DNA of 64,000 bases from Pontederia crassipes (GCA_030549335.1 CM060193.1:43323391-43387390); one strand, 5' to 3'. Shown: positions 31,277-43,103, counted from the stretch's first letter. The notes: generated by a model not told the origin, from the letters alone. Made by a program: numbers and translations.

Positions 31277-33856
31277 ATGGATTACTTTCTTGTAGATCTT
31301 CATGTATTGAAAGTAACATGGATATGGATGCTTCACATATGCAAAATTAGTATTCCGAAAATTTGGAGGACACACAACAAAGCTATTACATTGATGACTT
31401 GGAGGAAAGACAACATAGGTTATTTCTTGTACTTTAGAAAAAATAACTTTAGATTTCTTCGCTTTCTCCCTAATATAGATTATTTCTTAAATTTTAGCTT
31501 ACAAATTATCGAGGACAATCAAGAAAATGAGATCCAACATGACGATGAGAATGGACAGACAATTATAAAACCTTATGTTGGAATGACATATGACTCAGAA
31601 GAACATGCATACAAATGTTACAATATATATGCAAAATCTATTGGATTTTCTATTAGAAAGTCATATAGCTTTAAATCCAGAAAGACCAATGATATCATTG
31701 GAAGGAAATTTGTTTGTTCCCAAGAGGGGCACAAAGATCTTAACAAGAAAAGGAACTTGGGAAAAATTGTCAAGCGCAGGAGAGATGATAGATTTGACTG
31801 TCAATCCTATATAAAGGTTGGAGTAAAGAATGATGGTAAGTGGGAAGTAAAGGCCTTTAAGGAAGAGCATACACACATGTTATGTTCTCCGTCAAAGACG
31901 TCAAGGATGAGGTCTCATTCCAAATTATCAACTAATTCCAAGCAAGTCATTTCTGATTTACATAATTGTGGTTTTGACCCATCTAACATTGCTAAAGTTC
32001 TCAAATATTCCGGTGAGACAATAGTAACAACACAAACCTGTGTTGATCATTTAAGAACAAAAAGAGTTGATAATATCGGAAAAGAAGTTATGCATGTGAT
32101 GATGCATTTTCAACAAAGGCGAGCTAATGATGCAGGTTTCTTTTTTAGATTTGAGGTAGATTTACAAGATAAAACCACAAGAAGTGTATTTTGGACAGAT
32201 GGAAGATCTAGAGAAAGCTATATGACTTTCGAAGATGTTGTTTCTTTTGATACAACATATAAGACAAATAAGTTTTGCATGCCATTTGCCCCATTCACTG
32301 GGGTGAACCATCATATGCAATCTACTTTATTTGGTTGTGCCTTGCTAGTAGATGAAACAGAAGAAATATTTATTTGTCTATTTCGCACTTGGCCAGAATG
32401 TATGCTAGGAAAATATCCTGCAATGATTATAACTGACCAAGATGTGGCGATGGGCAACGCAATACAAAAAATTTTTCCAAACACACGACATAGATATTAT
32501 ATTTGGCATATTCAGAGGAATGTCGTGTGCAATTTAAAAGATTTATTTGTACGAGACAAGTTCAATGAAGATTACACAAAGTGGATTTACAAATCAGAGA
32601 GCATTGCAAAATTTGAAAATGAGTGGGCAGTGTTGAAAGAAAAATATGACATTCCAAATGATTATTGGCTCGCAAGCATGTATAACAAGCGTCATTATTG
32701 GGTGCCAATATATTTTCATGATGTGTTTTGTGTAGACATGCGCACTACTCAAAGATCTCAAAGCATAAACTCTTTTTTCGATGGATTTGTGAACTCTAAT
32801 ACATCGTTTATAGAATTTGTGCAGCAATATGAACAAGCTATTGCATGTTGCCGTGAGGCTGAAGAAAGGGCTGATTTTAGAACTTCGAATTCTGTGGCGG
32901 CCTTATTTACAAAAAATTTGTTGGAAAAACATCCTGGCTCAATTTATACTCAAAAGGTTTTTTCCAAGTTTCAAGAAGAATTTATGGACTTCGCAGATTA
33001 CTCCACACACAAAATTTCAAAAGATGACCTCAAGACCATATACCAAGTGTATCGAATGGGAGTAGAAGATAGTCGAGGAAAGATTGTTGAATATAGACAG
33101 CAAGGAAATATTTGTATAAAGTGCTCTTGCGCCAAATTTGAACGAGAGGGCATATTTTGTTCACATATAATTAATGTTCTTTACAAGAAGGGAGTTACAA
33201 GACTGCTGGAAGAGTACATTCTTCATCGTTGGACAATCAATGCTCGACATACGATGGCACACATGTTGAATAATGGTGCATCTACTTCCATGGATGAAGA
33301 ATATCACATAACACCTATACATGAGTGGGCTTGGCATGCTAATATTTGGAAACTTGATGGTTTGGGTTTGCGCTCACCGAATCATTTGAAGTTTGGGACC
33401 TCAGTTTTAGTTGACTTGATTAACAAGTTAGAAAATATGGAAATTGAAGAAAGAAGAGTGAAAGAAGGAAATGTAGATGAAAGTCAATCCACTAATGTCA
33501 TTTCTAAGGAAATTGACTTTGTATTACGTGATCCTACTATTGTAAAATTCAAAGGCCGTCCAAAAAAATTGAACCGAATTAAATTTGGCATGGAGACTTC
33601 CATGACACAAAATGAGTCTCGAATTACTTGTAAAAAGTGTGGTAAAAAGGGGCATAATAGTCATACTTGTTCATTATTTAAGGTAAATGTGTTTTATATC
33701 ATTTTGGCTTCAATGTCTTTATTTTGTTGTTATCTTACTCATGCTTTTGTTCTTGATTTTATGAACATGTCACAGAGGATCAAGCTACTATCAAGTGACT
33801 CATTGATGCCCACTAAGGAGTTGATGTGCTCTACTGCTGGTGATAAAAGAGGCTGA
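31277..33856 (+). CDS. FAR1-type MULE transposase
   Basis: An uninterrupted 859-codon frame. Residues about 99-165 form a FAR1 DNA-binding domain (PYVGMTYDSEEHAYKCYNIY, then GRKFVCSQEG). The MULE catalytic domain shows Asp325 in FDTTYKTN and Asp387 in ITDQDVAMGNAI. A SWIM zinc finger has Cys616, Cys618 and later CSH at about 628-630. A CCHC knuckle (CKKCGKKGHNSHTC) lies at 785-798. The likely mature model differs from the raw frame. The first about 74 codons cross a probable intron (31419-31497), and the upstream exon in its natural frame (MDMDASHMQN..) carries a TAG at 31348. Near the 3' end a GT..AG intron (33682 to about 33777) may be removed without a frame change. It would cut and move the element, binding its TIRs. 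Confidence 0.85.
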   Translation: MDYFLVDLHVLKVTWIWMLHICKISIPKIWRTHNKAITLMTWRKDNIGYFLYFRKNNFRFLRFLPNIDYFLNFSLQIIEDNQENEIQHDDENGQTIIKPYVGMTYDSEEHAYKCYNIYAKSIGFSIRKSYSFKSRKTNDIIGRKFVCSQEGHKDLNKKRNLGKIVKRRRDDRFDCQSYIKVGVKNDGKWEVKAFKEEHTHMLCSPSKTSRMRSHSKLSTNSKQVISDLHNCGFDPSNIAKVLKYSGETIVTTQTCVDHLRTKRVDNIGKEVMHVMMHFQQRRANDAGFFFRFEVDLQDKTTRSVFWTDGRSRESYMTFEDVVSFDTTYKTNKFCMPFAPFTGVNHHMQSTLFGCALLVDETEEIFICLFRTWPECMLGKYPAMIITDQDVAMGNAIQKIFPNTRHRYYIWHIQRNVVCNLKDLFVRDKFNEDYTKWIYKSESIAKFENEWAVLKEKYDIPNDYWLASMYNKRHYWVPIYFHDVFCVDMRTTQRSQSINSFFDGFVNSNTSFIEFVQQYEQAIACCREAEERADFRTSNSVAALFTKNLLEKHPGSIYTQKVFSKFQEEFMDFADYSTHKISKDDLKTIYQVYRMGVEDSRGKIVEYRQQGNICIKCSCAKFEREGIFCSHIINVLYKKGVTRLLEEYILHRWTINARHTMAHMLNNGASTSMDEEYHITPIHEWAWHANIWKLDGLGLRSPNHLKFGTSVLVDLINKLENMEIEERRVKEGNVDESQSTNVISKEIDFVLRDPTIVKFKGRPKKLNRIKFGMETSMTQNESRITCKKCGKKGHNSHTCSLFKVNVFYIILASMSLFCCYLTHAFVLDFMNMSQRIKLLSSDSLMPTKELMCSTAGDKRG

Positions 33857-35000
33857 GTTTCTATTTAAAGATGTTGTTGAGTTCTTTATCTCTCACAAAC
33901 ATACTTGAATACTAAATTCTGATGCTAGATTATTTCCTTCTTTGACGGGTTGTGAGCTTGAATGGAGATTTAAGTTGGGAGCTTTAAGTTGGATCTAGAC
34001 TATTTACATTTGTTTCTATTTTTTGTAAAACAATTGGACTTGTTAGTGAACCGCTTCTGCTTCTTGTTGTAAGCTATGCTTCTGCTTTTGCTGGTCAGGA
34101 CTCATGAGAAATGTAAGATATGGAGCAGTTATGCTTCTGCTTCTTGTTGTATTATGCTACTCTGGTGGTATGTTTAGTTTGCTTGACTCCCAAGGGAAAT
34201 GGTGTCTTGTATTGAGTTGTCTCTTCTGACTTTGGAGAAATTATTTGTAGTCCACCTCTTTAAATTGTATTTGTAATCCACCTCCTTTAAATTTACAGCG
34301 CAAACTTTAATTTGGTTGTAATTGATAGCCTGACCAGAGTATGTTGTGTTTATTTTGTTGTTATCTTACTCATGCCTTTGTTCTTGATTTTATGAACATG
34401 TCACAAAGGATCAAGCTACTATCAAGTGACTCATTGATGCCCATTAAGGAGTTGATGTGCTCTACTGCTAGTGATAAAAGAGGCTGAGTTTCTATTTAAA
34501 GATGTTGTTGGGTTCTTTATCTCTCACCAACATACTTGAATACTAAATTCTGATGCTAGATTATTTCCTTCTTTGATAGGTTGTGAGCTTGAATGGAGAT
34601 TTAAGTTGGGAGCTTTAAATTGGATCTAGACTATTTACATTTGTTTCTATTTTTTGTAAAACAATTGGACTTGTTAGTGAACATTTAAGATATGGAGCAG
34701 CTATGCTTCTGCTTCTTGTTGTAAGCTATTCTTCTGCTTTTGCTGGTCAGGACTCATGAGAAATGTAAGATATGGAGCAGTTATGCTTCTGCTTCTTGTT
34801 GTATTATGCTACTCTGGTGGTATGTTTAGTTTGCTTGACTCCCAAGGGAAATGGTGTCTTGTATTAAGTTGTCTCTTCCGACTTTGGAGAAATTATTTGT
34901 AGTCCACCTCTTTAAATTGTATTTGTAGTCCACCTCCTTTAAATTTACAGCGCAAACTTTAATTTGGTTGTAATTGATAGCCTGACCAGAGTATGTTGTG
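33718..35000 (+). repeat. Tandem duplication of the transposase 3' end (about 630 bp)
   Basis: Copy 1 (33718-34348) holds the last intron end, the final exon and downstream sequence. Copy 2 (34349-35000) repeats it at an offset of 631 bp with few mismatches and a 21-bp insertion near 34680. AGGATCAAGCTACTATCAAG and TGATAAAAGAGGCTGA occur in both. Copy 2 lies past the stop and is probably untranslated. Further downstream, to about 35590, is unassigned AT-rich DNA. Confidence 0.88.
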
Positions 35001-35594
35001 AATCTTTAATTGATATTCTTTCATTGGTTGTGAACCTTCTTTCTAGCATGACCAATATGTCAATGTCTATTTTCTGTGAATGTTCCATATCTGTTATTGA
35101 AGTGCAGTTCTATATAACTTGATAACTTCAAAGTGCAGTTCTATGTAACCATTTTCTAGTCTCTTTAAATTTTTTGAGATTATGGCACTACCATAATAGT
35201 AACTACCAAATTTTTTTCATGTGCATGTTGATTCTTACCATAACCCTCAACAAAATAAGTGACATTACAACAAAACAAAGGTAAAAAAAAATGCAACATT
35301 GACATGCAGAGTTCCTACAAGTAACATTACATATAAAAAGTGAAAAAAGGAACTAAGTTAAATCATTTTATTGTACAACACTAATCTAGCAGTAGATATC
35401 ATAGATGGCAAAGGAAAAAAGGCAAAAAAATCTCAATCATTGTTCCTAAGTCTACTAATATAAGGTTCCACACATAAGTATGCTAATATAAGGTTCCACT
35501 CATGAGTTTGCTAGTCTCAATAAAGTTGCTTTGGATTAAAAATGGATCTTTTCACAAGAGCAAATAATGAGAGAAAAGAAAAAAGTATACATAA

Positions 35595-35950
35595 GAAAGA
35601 ACATACTACAAACTTTTTGGAATGGATCTGGCCACAGACTTACAAATGAAATGATAGGAGCAGTGATGTTGGAGAAGAATGCCGGAGCAGAAGATCACCG
35701 CCCAAAGTTGTCCGAAGGTCGAGGAAGAAGGATCACATGGTCGAGGAAGAAGGGTCCGTGTACAAAAGAAATAATAAACTACAATTTTTTTTGAACGGAT
35801 CTAGCTACAGAGACTTACAAATGCGATGATAGGAGCAGTTGGAGTAGAATGTCGCAGCAGAAAATCATCACCCAAGATCGCGGCTACAAAGGTCGGAGAA
35901 CAAGGATCACGTGTCGTTGGGCTGGAGCTCACCCGTAGCCGCCAATGATG
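35595..35950. repeat. Tandem duplication of about 180 bp inside the MULE
   Basis: AATGGATCTGGCCACAGA, CTTACAAATG, GATGATAGGAGCAGT and GCAGAAGATCACCGCCCAA in the first copy recur with changes from about 35795. No protein domain was recognised on either strand. It may be a second, non-coding or decayed ORF region of the element. Confidence 0.6.
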
Positions 35951-36069
35951 AGAGGAAAACGTTCGTTGCTGCTGTGATGGACTATGAGAGGTGTGAAAAT
36001 ATTTCCATCTTTCCTCTACGTTAGGTGATGAGAGAGAAAGTTTTTTGGGGAAATTTTTTTACATGGATC

Positions 36070-36811
36070 CAAAGGTCGCAATAGCTTGCTCGATGGCTGG
36101 AGAAAAAGAAATGACAGCAGCTAGAGAGAGAAATACCAACAGAGAGAAATGTCAGCAGCCACAAAAAGAAGATGGCCAGAGAGAGAAATGCCAGTGGCTG
36201 CCACAAGAAGAAAGTGGCAAAAGCCTTGCTCGGTGGTTGGAGGAAGAAATGCCAGCAACCACCTCAAGAGAAAGATCGCAGCAGATAGAGAGAGAAATGC
36301 TGGCAGCTGCCACAAGATGAAGGTCACATAAGCTTGCTTGATGGTCAGAGTCAACCGCCATAAGAAGAAGATCGCAGAAGCTATATCGAGAAACGCCAGC
36401 AGCCGCCACAAGAAGAAGATCGCAGAAGCTTGGGCGCGGTCGGAGTCAGCCGCCACAAAAGGAAGATCGCAGCAGCTAAAGAGAGAAACACCAGCAGCCC
36501 TCACAAGAAGATGGCCGGAGAAAGAAATGCCGCCGCCGAGAATGCTATAACAAGGTCTGGATGGAAGAACTCCATCGTCTGGAAATGGAGAGAGAAAGTT
36601 TTTTGGGGAAAATTTTTTTTCATGGATCCCGCCTTTACATTAGGGCAATTTTGGGGCTAAAAAATATGGCTAATCCTGATCGTTGATATAAGATTCACGG
36701 CTGTGATGTAATCTCTTTCTCCTAACTGGATCTGTCCATTGATCTAAAAATAGATGGATGAGTGGCCGCTCTACACCTTGGTGTAGAGCGGCCGCTCTAC
36801 ATACTCATTTT

Positions 36812-36815
<4 letters not shown>
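36070..36815 (-). repeat. Right terminal inverted repeat of the MULE
   Basis: Reverse-complement partner of 30216-30860. It differs in two ways. An insert of about 45 bp near the tip (36762-36803) contains a perfect 20-bp palindrome, TGTAGAGCGGCCGCTCTACA. A copy of the subterminal motif GAGAGAAAGTTTTTTGGGG sits just inside the inner edge (36031-36050), as well as in its normal place near 36587. Confidence 0.85.
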
Positions 36816-36846
<31 letters not shown>

Positions 36847-36929
36847 ATTGGTTAGAAATACTAATTTTATGATTCTATAAATATATACGATGTGAACATG
36901 CATGAGACTTGGAGGTTGGCTGATGGAGA

Positions 36930-37270
36930 AATGTGTTTTTCTCAAGTTGTTTGCTGCTTTTGACTAGACTGTTTGTGTTGTTTTTTTTCAAATTCACTTT
37001 AGTGTCCAAGTGGGGGTATATGCTTGAATGCCACCACTTGGTGTTGTGTAGGTGGAGGTATCTGTCTACATACCCTCATCTATTGTTTGTTAGGATTTCT
37101 ACATGAAAAATAATACAGATCACAATATTTAGAAGATCGATGTGGAGAAATAATAAAAGTTGTGTTTCGACAATAAATTTCATTCAAGCATGAGAACATA
37201 GCAAAACTTGAGAAGAGTGCACGCTGAACATAAATGAAAGCTATACATAATTTCTTCATATCAAAATCTT
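36930..37270 (-). mobile_element. Truncated 3' LTR of the outer retrotransposon (minus strand)
   Basis: TTCTCAAGTTGTTT, GTCCAAGTGGGGGTATA, CTTGGTGTTGTGTAGGTGG, ATATTTAGAAGATCGATGT and ATGAGAACATAGCAAAA recur in order at 54970-55310, defining the last 350 bp of a shared LTR. Just beyond it, AGTAGAAATTAGGAATTTAG parallels the sequence that follows the 3' LTR of the inner element. The rest of this LTR is missing toward the MULE. Confidence 0.65.
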
Positions 37271-40200
37271 CCAAACTTAATTCATTGCTCGTTCTCAAGT
37301 AGAAATTAGGAATTTAGAGATGAAAATTTTTAAGCTTCCTTGTCTACATTACACATGACATTATGTCTCCTCAGCTTTAAATTCATTCTATCTAAATATT
37401 ATTTACAAATTTAAGGCCTTTTAACCCTTGACTTAGGAACCATTGAAACAAGTGCTCCATGAGTGTCAAATGAGATCACATTGCAGGCTGAACATATACA
37501 TAACCTCCTCCAAGAATATGCACATGCCCCTGACTTGTATTAACACTAAAAAGTGATCTCTGCACATGTGGGGAAAACTTACTATTCCTAAGTTAAACTA
37601 ATTTTCTTTTCATTCGTCCTTATTTTTTTTCTTGTTTGTTGTTGTGGCCTCCTCTTCAGTTATGTATTGTGAAGTAGAAAAGAAAAAGAAGACTTCCACC
37701 TCATCTTTCTTTCAAGAATGCTTGGCTCGGATGCTAGTGTTGTCATGCATATCATACTCTTGTCTTTCTCAAGTGAAGGAATAGAAGAGTAGTTATTCAA
37801 TAGAAAAAGAATATGACCACAGTTTTTCCCACATTTTCTATCTACAATACTCGTGTGAGGCGCTTGGGACTTTTATTAAAGCAACAGTAAAAGTATATCC
37901 CAATACACAAAAGAAGAGAAGTGCAAACCTAAGGGGCATATAAACTATACAATTTATTATTATTACACAGCAACATATCATAGTTTAGTGTCATACAAAT
38001 AGGTGCAAATGCAAGATCATGGATGAGGTAATGTGAAGGGTATATTATATGTATTTATGTCATTATATTTTACTTAAAAAATGTTCAATAAATTAGTCAT
38101 AAAGGCTATAGGGTTAATAATGACATGCATAATATTTTCAAATCTGTGATTGATTACATGCAAAAGTTTAAGTGAGATTTTTCGAAAGCTATAGCAATAA
38201 ATTTTCAAAAAATGAAAGATCAAAAAAAAATTTCAAAACTAAATCATAATAGTATGTTCTATAAAAATTAATGATATTGATAAATTTCTTCTACTTTTAG
38301 ATTATACATCCTCTAGGTAGTCAATTGTGGAGCTATTTTTAAATGTTGGTGTTCCTTGTTTCTTGCTTCAATCTCATTTTCATAGTTCTCCTTTGCAATG
38401 ATTTTCATGTGTTGAGCTGCAGTCTTCTTTTCAGCCTTCTTCTTTGCATTATCAAAGTTGATTTTCTAAAATTTTCAATTTGAACTTCAATGAAAGATTC
38501 ATTTGTAGAGGGTTTTGTTCTTCAATTTGTCCTCCACTTCTAAATAATATGTCTTGATTCTTTTTCTTGTGTGTTAAATAACTTAGGAAGAGAGTAGGCT
38601 TGTTGGACAATTTGTTTTTTTATGATTATGCTCTCAATTACTAGGCTTTCAACCTTATCAAACAGTTTCCTCGTTACTTCATTCTACCTTTCCTATTGTT
38701 CAATAAGCTTTTCCATCATCAGCTCTAAATTTTATTTCTCTTCATGTGGGGCTTTATGATTAAGAAACTTCCATAATTGTGCTTACAAATTTTGAGATGT
38801 AATTTGTTAAAATTAAGCTTCTAATAGTTTTGATTGTGTTCGAAGTCCTTACATTGCTTCTTTAGTTAGTATATCATGTTCTTCATCATAATCTTGAAAA
38901 TCTTCCATAGGTGTTGACTACTGAAATTCATGTGAAATAGCATTTATAGATGTGGCTAGAAGAAGTGGTTCCATTTGATCATTCTGCTGAAGGTATGTTT
39001 TTGAATCTTGATCATAAAGATGATAGTGTTGTCCATTGTAAAACAGATTTTCTTAATAACTCCATGGATCCAAATCTTGGGCATATGAATTAATAAAATG
39101 GTTTCTCCATTGGCTACTATGATTATTCATGTGAATTTGCCCATGTGGTTCATCATAAATGTAGGGGTGCACTTGGCTACAATAAGCTTGGGAAGTTGGA
39201 GTAGGTTTCAACTTGAACTTTACAATTGCATTTTTTTCTATGGCTCCAACTCTGGAAACTAAGTTATCCCAACTTTCAAATTATGACACCACTTGAATGA
39301 TAAAAATTCTATTTATCATGTATTCAACTTGAAAAATTCAGATACATCACTATTTTATTCTCAATTAATGATTGTTGAATTCTTAAAAAAACATCACTAT
39401 TCAAATTTTGAAATGTTTATGCACAATAGAAACTTCGGATGCAATTTATAGAGTTAGTGCAGAAATATAAAATCTAAAACTTGAAATATGATATTTGAAA
39501 CCTGAATTCTAAAACTTAAAATATAAAATTTGATAAGGATCGAAAGAAGGCATGTTCAACAATGTTTTAAAGTCATTTTTAAAATTTCTTAGCATGCAAA
39601 CTTAGGATGCAATTTATAGAACAAGTGCATAATTCTAAAATTTGAAATCTGAAATTTGAAATTTAAAATATAAAATTTGAAATATGAAATATGATATAAA
39701 CAATCAAAGATCAAAAGAAAGCATGTTTAGTATTATTTATGCACAATAAAAGCTCAGGATTATATAATAAGTGCAGAAATTTTGAATTCTTAAAATCAGA
39801 AATTTGAATTCTGAATTTGGAAACCAGAAATCCAAAATAACATTCAAGAATCTAGAAGGTAATCTGTTCAACAATGTTTCTACATAATAGGAGTTTAGGA
39901 TTATAGAATAAGTGCAAAAAATTGAAATTTGAAATAGAAAATTAGAAATCTAATAATAACATTTGAGGAGCAAGAATGCATGTTCATGTTATAGATATAA
40001 ACAAAAATATTTTGGCAAGGTATGTTTAGCAATATTCAGGATATGTGTTAACATAAGAATGCATATTCAGCATTATTTCTACACAATAAAAATTTAGAAT
40101 GCAAATTTTAGAATATCTACAAAAATATGAAATATAAAATCTAAGATCTAAACTTTGACATGTGTATTCAGCGATGTTTCTGCACTATATAAATTTAATA

Positions 40201-40480
40201 AACTTGTCGATTAAGTGCAGAATATAAATTTTGAGAATCTAAAAATCAAAAAAGGAGAAAACAAAATATTAGAGATGATTACTATAGGATCTAAGTGAAA
40301 ACTATTATAAACAGTTGGAGAAAAATGCATAAAGTTAAAATCTACTTTAAACAAAAATAAAAAAATAGACTAGACTATAAGTGAGCAATATGTGCATGAT
40401 GAGTTATAAACAATGAGTGTATAAACAATACTTAGCTAGACAAAATAGAAAATCAAGTGTGCAAATCAAAATCTCATTGT
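37271..40480 (-). mobile_element. Internal region of outer, probably non-autonomous LTR retrotransposon
   Basis: AT-rich with no pol motifs. On the minus strand, broken frames near 38860-39290 read like a gag C-terminal region (for example SQVHPYIYDEPHGQIHMNNH), and near 38340-38470 like a lysine/glutamate-rich coil. The absence of protease, RT and integrase suggests a large non-autonomous derivative. A minus-strand PBS-like sequence (TAGCGCAGTTACGGGGA, about 40480-40497) closes it at the 5' LTR side. Confidence 0.5.
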
Positions 40481-40502
40481 TCCCCGTAACTGCGCTAAAA
40501 AC

Positions 40503-41514
40503 TTAATTCGACGGTGTTTGATGTGTGTGATTTGAGTGAAATGGCATACAACAACATAAAAATTTTGCGGTGGGTGAAAAAGAACGATTGAGAGGATGAA
40601 TGTCCCCTATGCGTCTCAATACTCTCACTTCACAGAAAATTTTGAATAATCTGTTGGGAGAAAAACACCGAGGATCGATGAACAATGAAAACAACGAAAG
40701 AAAGAGAAGATGAACACAGAGATTTAACGTGGTAAAACTCTCTTGATCAAGGTGAACAAGAGAGAAACATCCACCAGCAAAGGAAGTCGCCGTCAGAAGA
40801 ATTTTACTATGAGCCAAAAGTGAGTACATCATATAAAACCCTAACCCTCACTGCGGCCCAAGCCCTCCGCTTTCACCACAGATCCTCATTTTTTCTTTTT
40901 CTCATTTTTTTCTTTCAGAATTTTGGGTACAGAGTACATAATTCAACGCACATCAACATAATCTTTAAAATTTATAAATTCTTAGCAAACACAATGCGGC
41001 TACATGCGCATAGCAGTCAATGTAGTACTTAAATATCGATCCACAAAGATAAATCTGAAATGTTCACACTTAACTAAGAAAAATCTAAATCTATAGGTGT
41101 TGTTCAAAGTAAGAAAGTGAAATGCTACAAATCAGAAATCATAGAAAATGAAACTACACTAATTTTTATGAACTTTTAATGCACAAGTTGACAAAAATCG
41201 AAGTAAATAAACACTATGACTTAGGGGGCTATTTTATAAATGTGATTTTTGAACCGAGATAAAAACTTGTAAGGTAGCAGCAAAAGTCTACCTTCGTACT
41301 TACAAGAATCCTATGATGTATGTCAAGACTCAGTCAACCTCTTGGCATGTATTGAATGTCAATAAGTGATAATCCCTCTCGACTAGATTATCTTAAGTTC
41401 GGTTCGAGAGAGAAAGAAATAAAACTTTGGGCAGACCTCTCGGCTCTACCTAGCACTAGTCATCGGTGACCCCTGAATACAACTTAGCTATCGTCCCACC
41501 TCTCGGCACACATG
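40503..41514 (-). mobile_element. Outer element 5' LTR, part 1
   Basis: LTR-type sequence. ATCGATCCACAAAGATA near 41036 and repeated CCTCTCGG motifs match the style of 53580-55320. It is interrupted at 41514 by the inner Athila-like element, with duplication ACATG. The 40510-40950 part (GAGATTTAACGTGGTAAAAC) could instead be a copia solo LTR, so the boundary is uncertain. Confidence 0.45.
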
Positions 41515-43103
41515 TGATTATAATGATATTGTAGTTGTGGGTAGCACAGTAACAAAATATGCAACAATGAATTTCTGATATGCGCGCTTCCTTTGGGGCA
41601 ACTTGTATTTGCATATGAGATATAAGTATGTGAAAATCGAATTCCCTCTTACAAAAATGTAAATAAGTTTTAAATTTGTAATCCCAACTACACTTCTCAG
41701 ATCGCAAGTATACAATCGTCGTCGATGTGCAAATTGGGTTCCAACCATAAGGAGAGGATTGAACGTTTTCTTATCGAAAGAGTTTGATTTGTAAAGATAA
41801 ATGAAAAGTAAATGTAATTGACTGAAAGGTAATGGTGTGTATTTGGTAATTCTTGGATTTGTAATTTCTTTGGTTGTTTTTTTGTTTTACTTTGATAATG
41901 TAGAAAAATAATCTCGGAATTAGAAGTTGTGTAACTAAGTGATATGCAAACTAGAGGCACGAGGGATCATTTTATGGTGAACTTGGTAAATATATACTAC
42001 TTCCTTATAATCCACACTCGGATGTTGACATTTAAAGTGAATCCCTCTCACTCTCATAAAAGGTATTCTTCAGTTCTCCCACTCTTGTGTTTGAACCGAG
42101 TTAGTTTGCTATTTAAGTAAAACTACATCAAAAGTTCATGAAGTTCCTCTCTCGATTCACCCTTGGAAAAATAACAATTATATTCAAGGGTCTCCCCCAA
42201 TACAATCTACTAACCTTTCGGCCCATGGCTAGACTGTTCGCAACATATGCTCCTTCTCAAGAGAACCGTCACATAGGAAAGAAGATTTAAAACACAACAT
42301 TCATTAAATAAGCAATAGGATTAGTGCTTTGCAAAACAAAACATCTTGAACATAGAAGCATCAAAACCAAGTTGAAATCCATCAATGACCCCGCAACCTC
42401 ATTGACTGATTAGCTTGACATACTGAGTTTAAATTTCAAACTAAGAGTAAACTTAAAGCAATAAGACATAGTGCGGAAATGAAAGCAAAGATTAAAGCTA
42501 AACTTCATAGTGCCGGGTGTGCTGCTCGGAGATGATCCAACCTTCTTCATTAGTTCAGCTGCTCCTTCCTCCTCCAATGGCTCCCTTCTGTTCAATGTTT
42601 TTTTGCCCTCTTCTCAGGTTGTCTCTGATGCCCTCTTACACCTCCTCTACTCTTTTGATCCTCCTTTGATACATAACACCTATCTTGATACGATTTTCAG
42701 CCTTCTGATGCTTGATAGGTGTCTCGCTAGTACTTTGCCTCCTGATTCCCTACTGATTCTGTCAACCAGGCAGTACGCACAAATGAGAGACACCTGTCCT
42801 GTGGTCCAAAACATTTTTGCTCAAATACAAAATACATTCCTTTCGTCGTGTTGCATCAGTTATGCCCTTTTCTACGGCTAGCGCTTATATGAAGAATCGC
42901 CCACACTTGTATGATAAAAAGAGAATTATCAGTTGAAATACCGAGAGTACATAGGTGTTGGCTGGAAATGATCAAATGGCTTGATATTATGAAAAGTTTG
43001 GAAAAATGTTGAATACATATACTTTAGGTTGCATTTATATGCTACTAGAGGATATTTAGAGCCTTTTTTCATAATAAAGGAAGTATAAAAACACAAGTCA
43101 TCA
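41515..43103 (-). repeat. 3' LTR of the Athila-like element
   Basis: 1589 bp, TGATTATAATG to GTCATCA on the plus strand. It carries the frame 42510-42881, which recurs in the other LTR and has no domain, so it is not a gene. Confidence 0.9.

Larger units (their letters stand above)
30216..36815 (+). mobile_element. Mutator-like element (MULE) with long TIRs and FAR1-type transposase
   Basis: A 6.6 kb element. The left end (GGGAAAAATGAGTA) and the right end read inward (GAGAAAAATGAGTA) open inverted repeats of about 650-740 bp. These agree at AGATCCAGTTAGGAGAAAGA, TGAATCTTATATCAACGATC and AAGGCGGGATCCATG. Between them lies a FAR1/MULE transposase gene. AT-dinucleotide runs abut both ends, so the exact target duplication cannot be read. 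Insertion into (TA)n recalls the TA-flanked MULE groups (Micron, TAFT). The transposase reads nearly intact, so the insertion is fairly recent or was active not long ago. Confidence 0.85.

Noticed and set aside
42510-42881. 123-codon open frame
   Set aside because: It lies within the Athila-like LTR, and its counterpart in the other LTR is differently interrupted.
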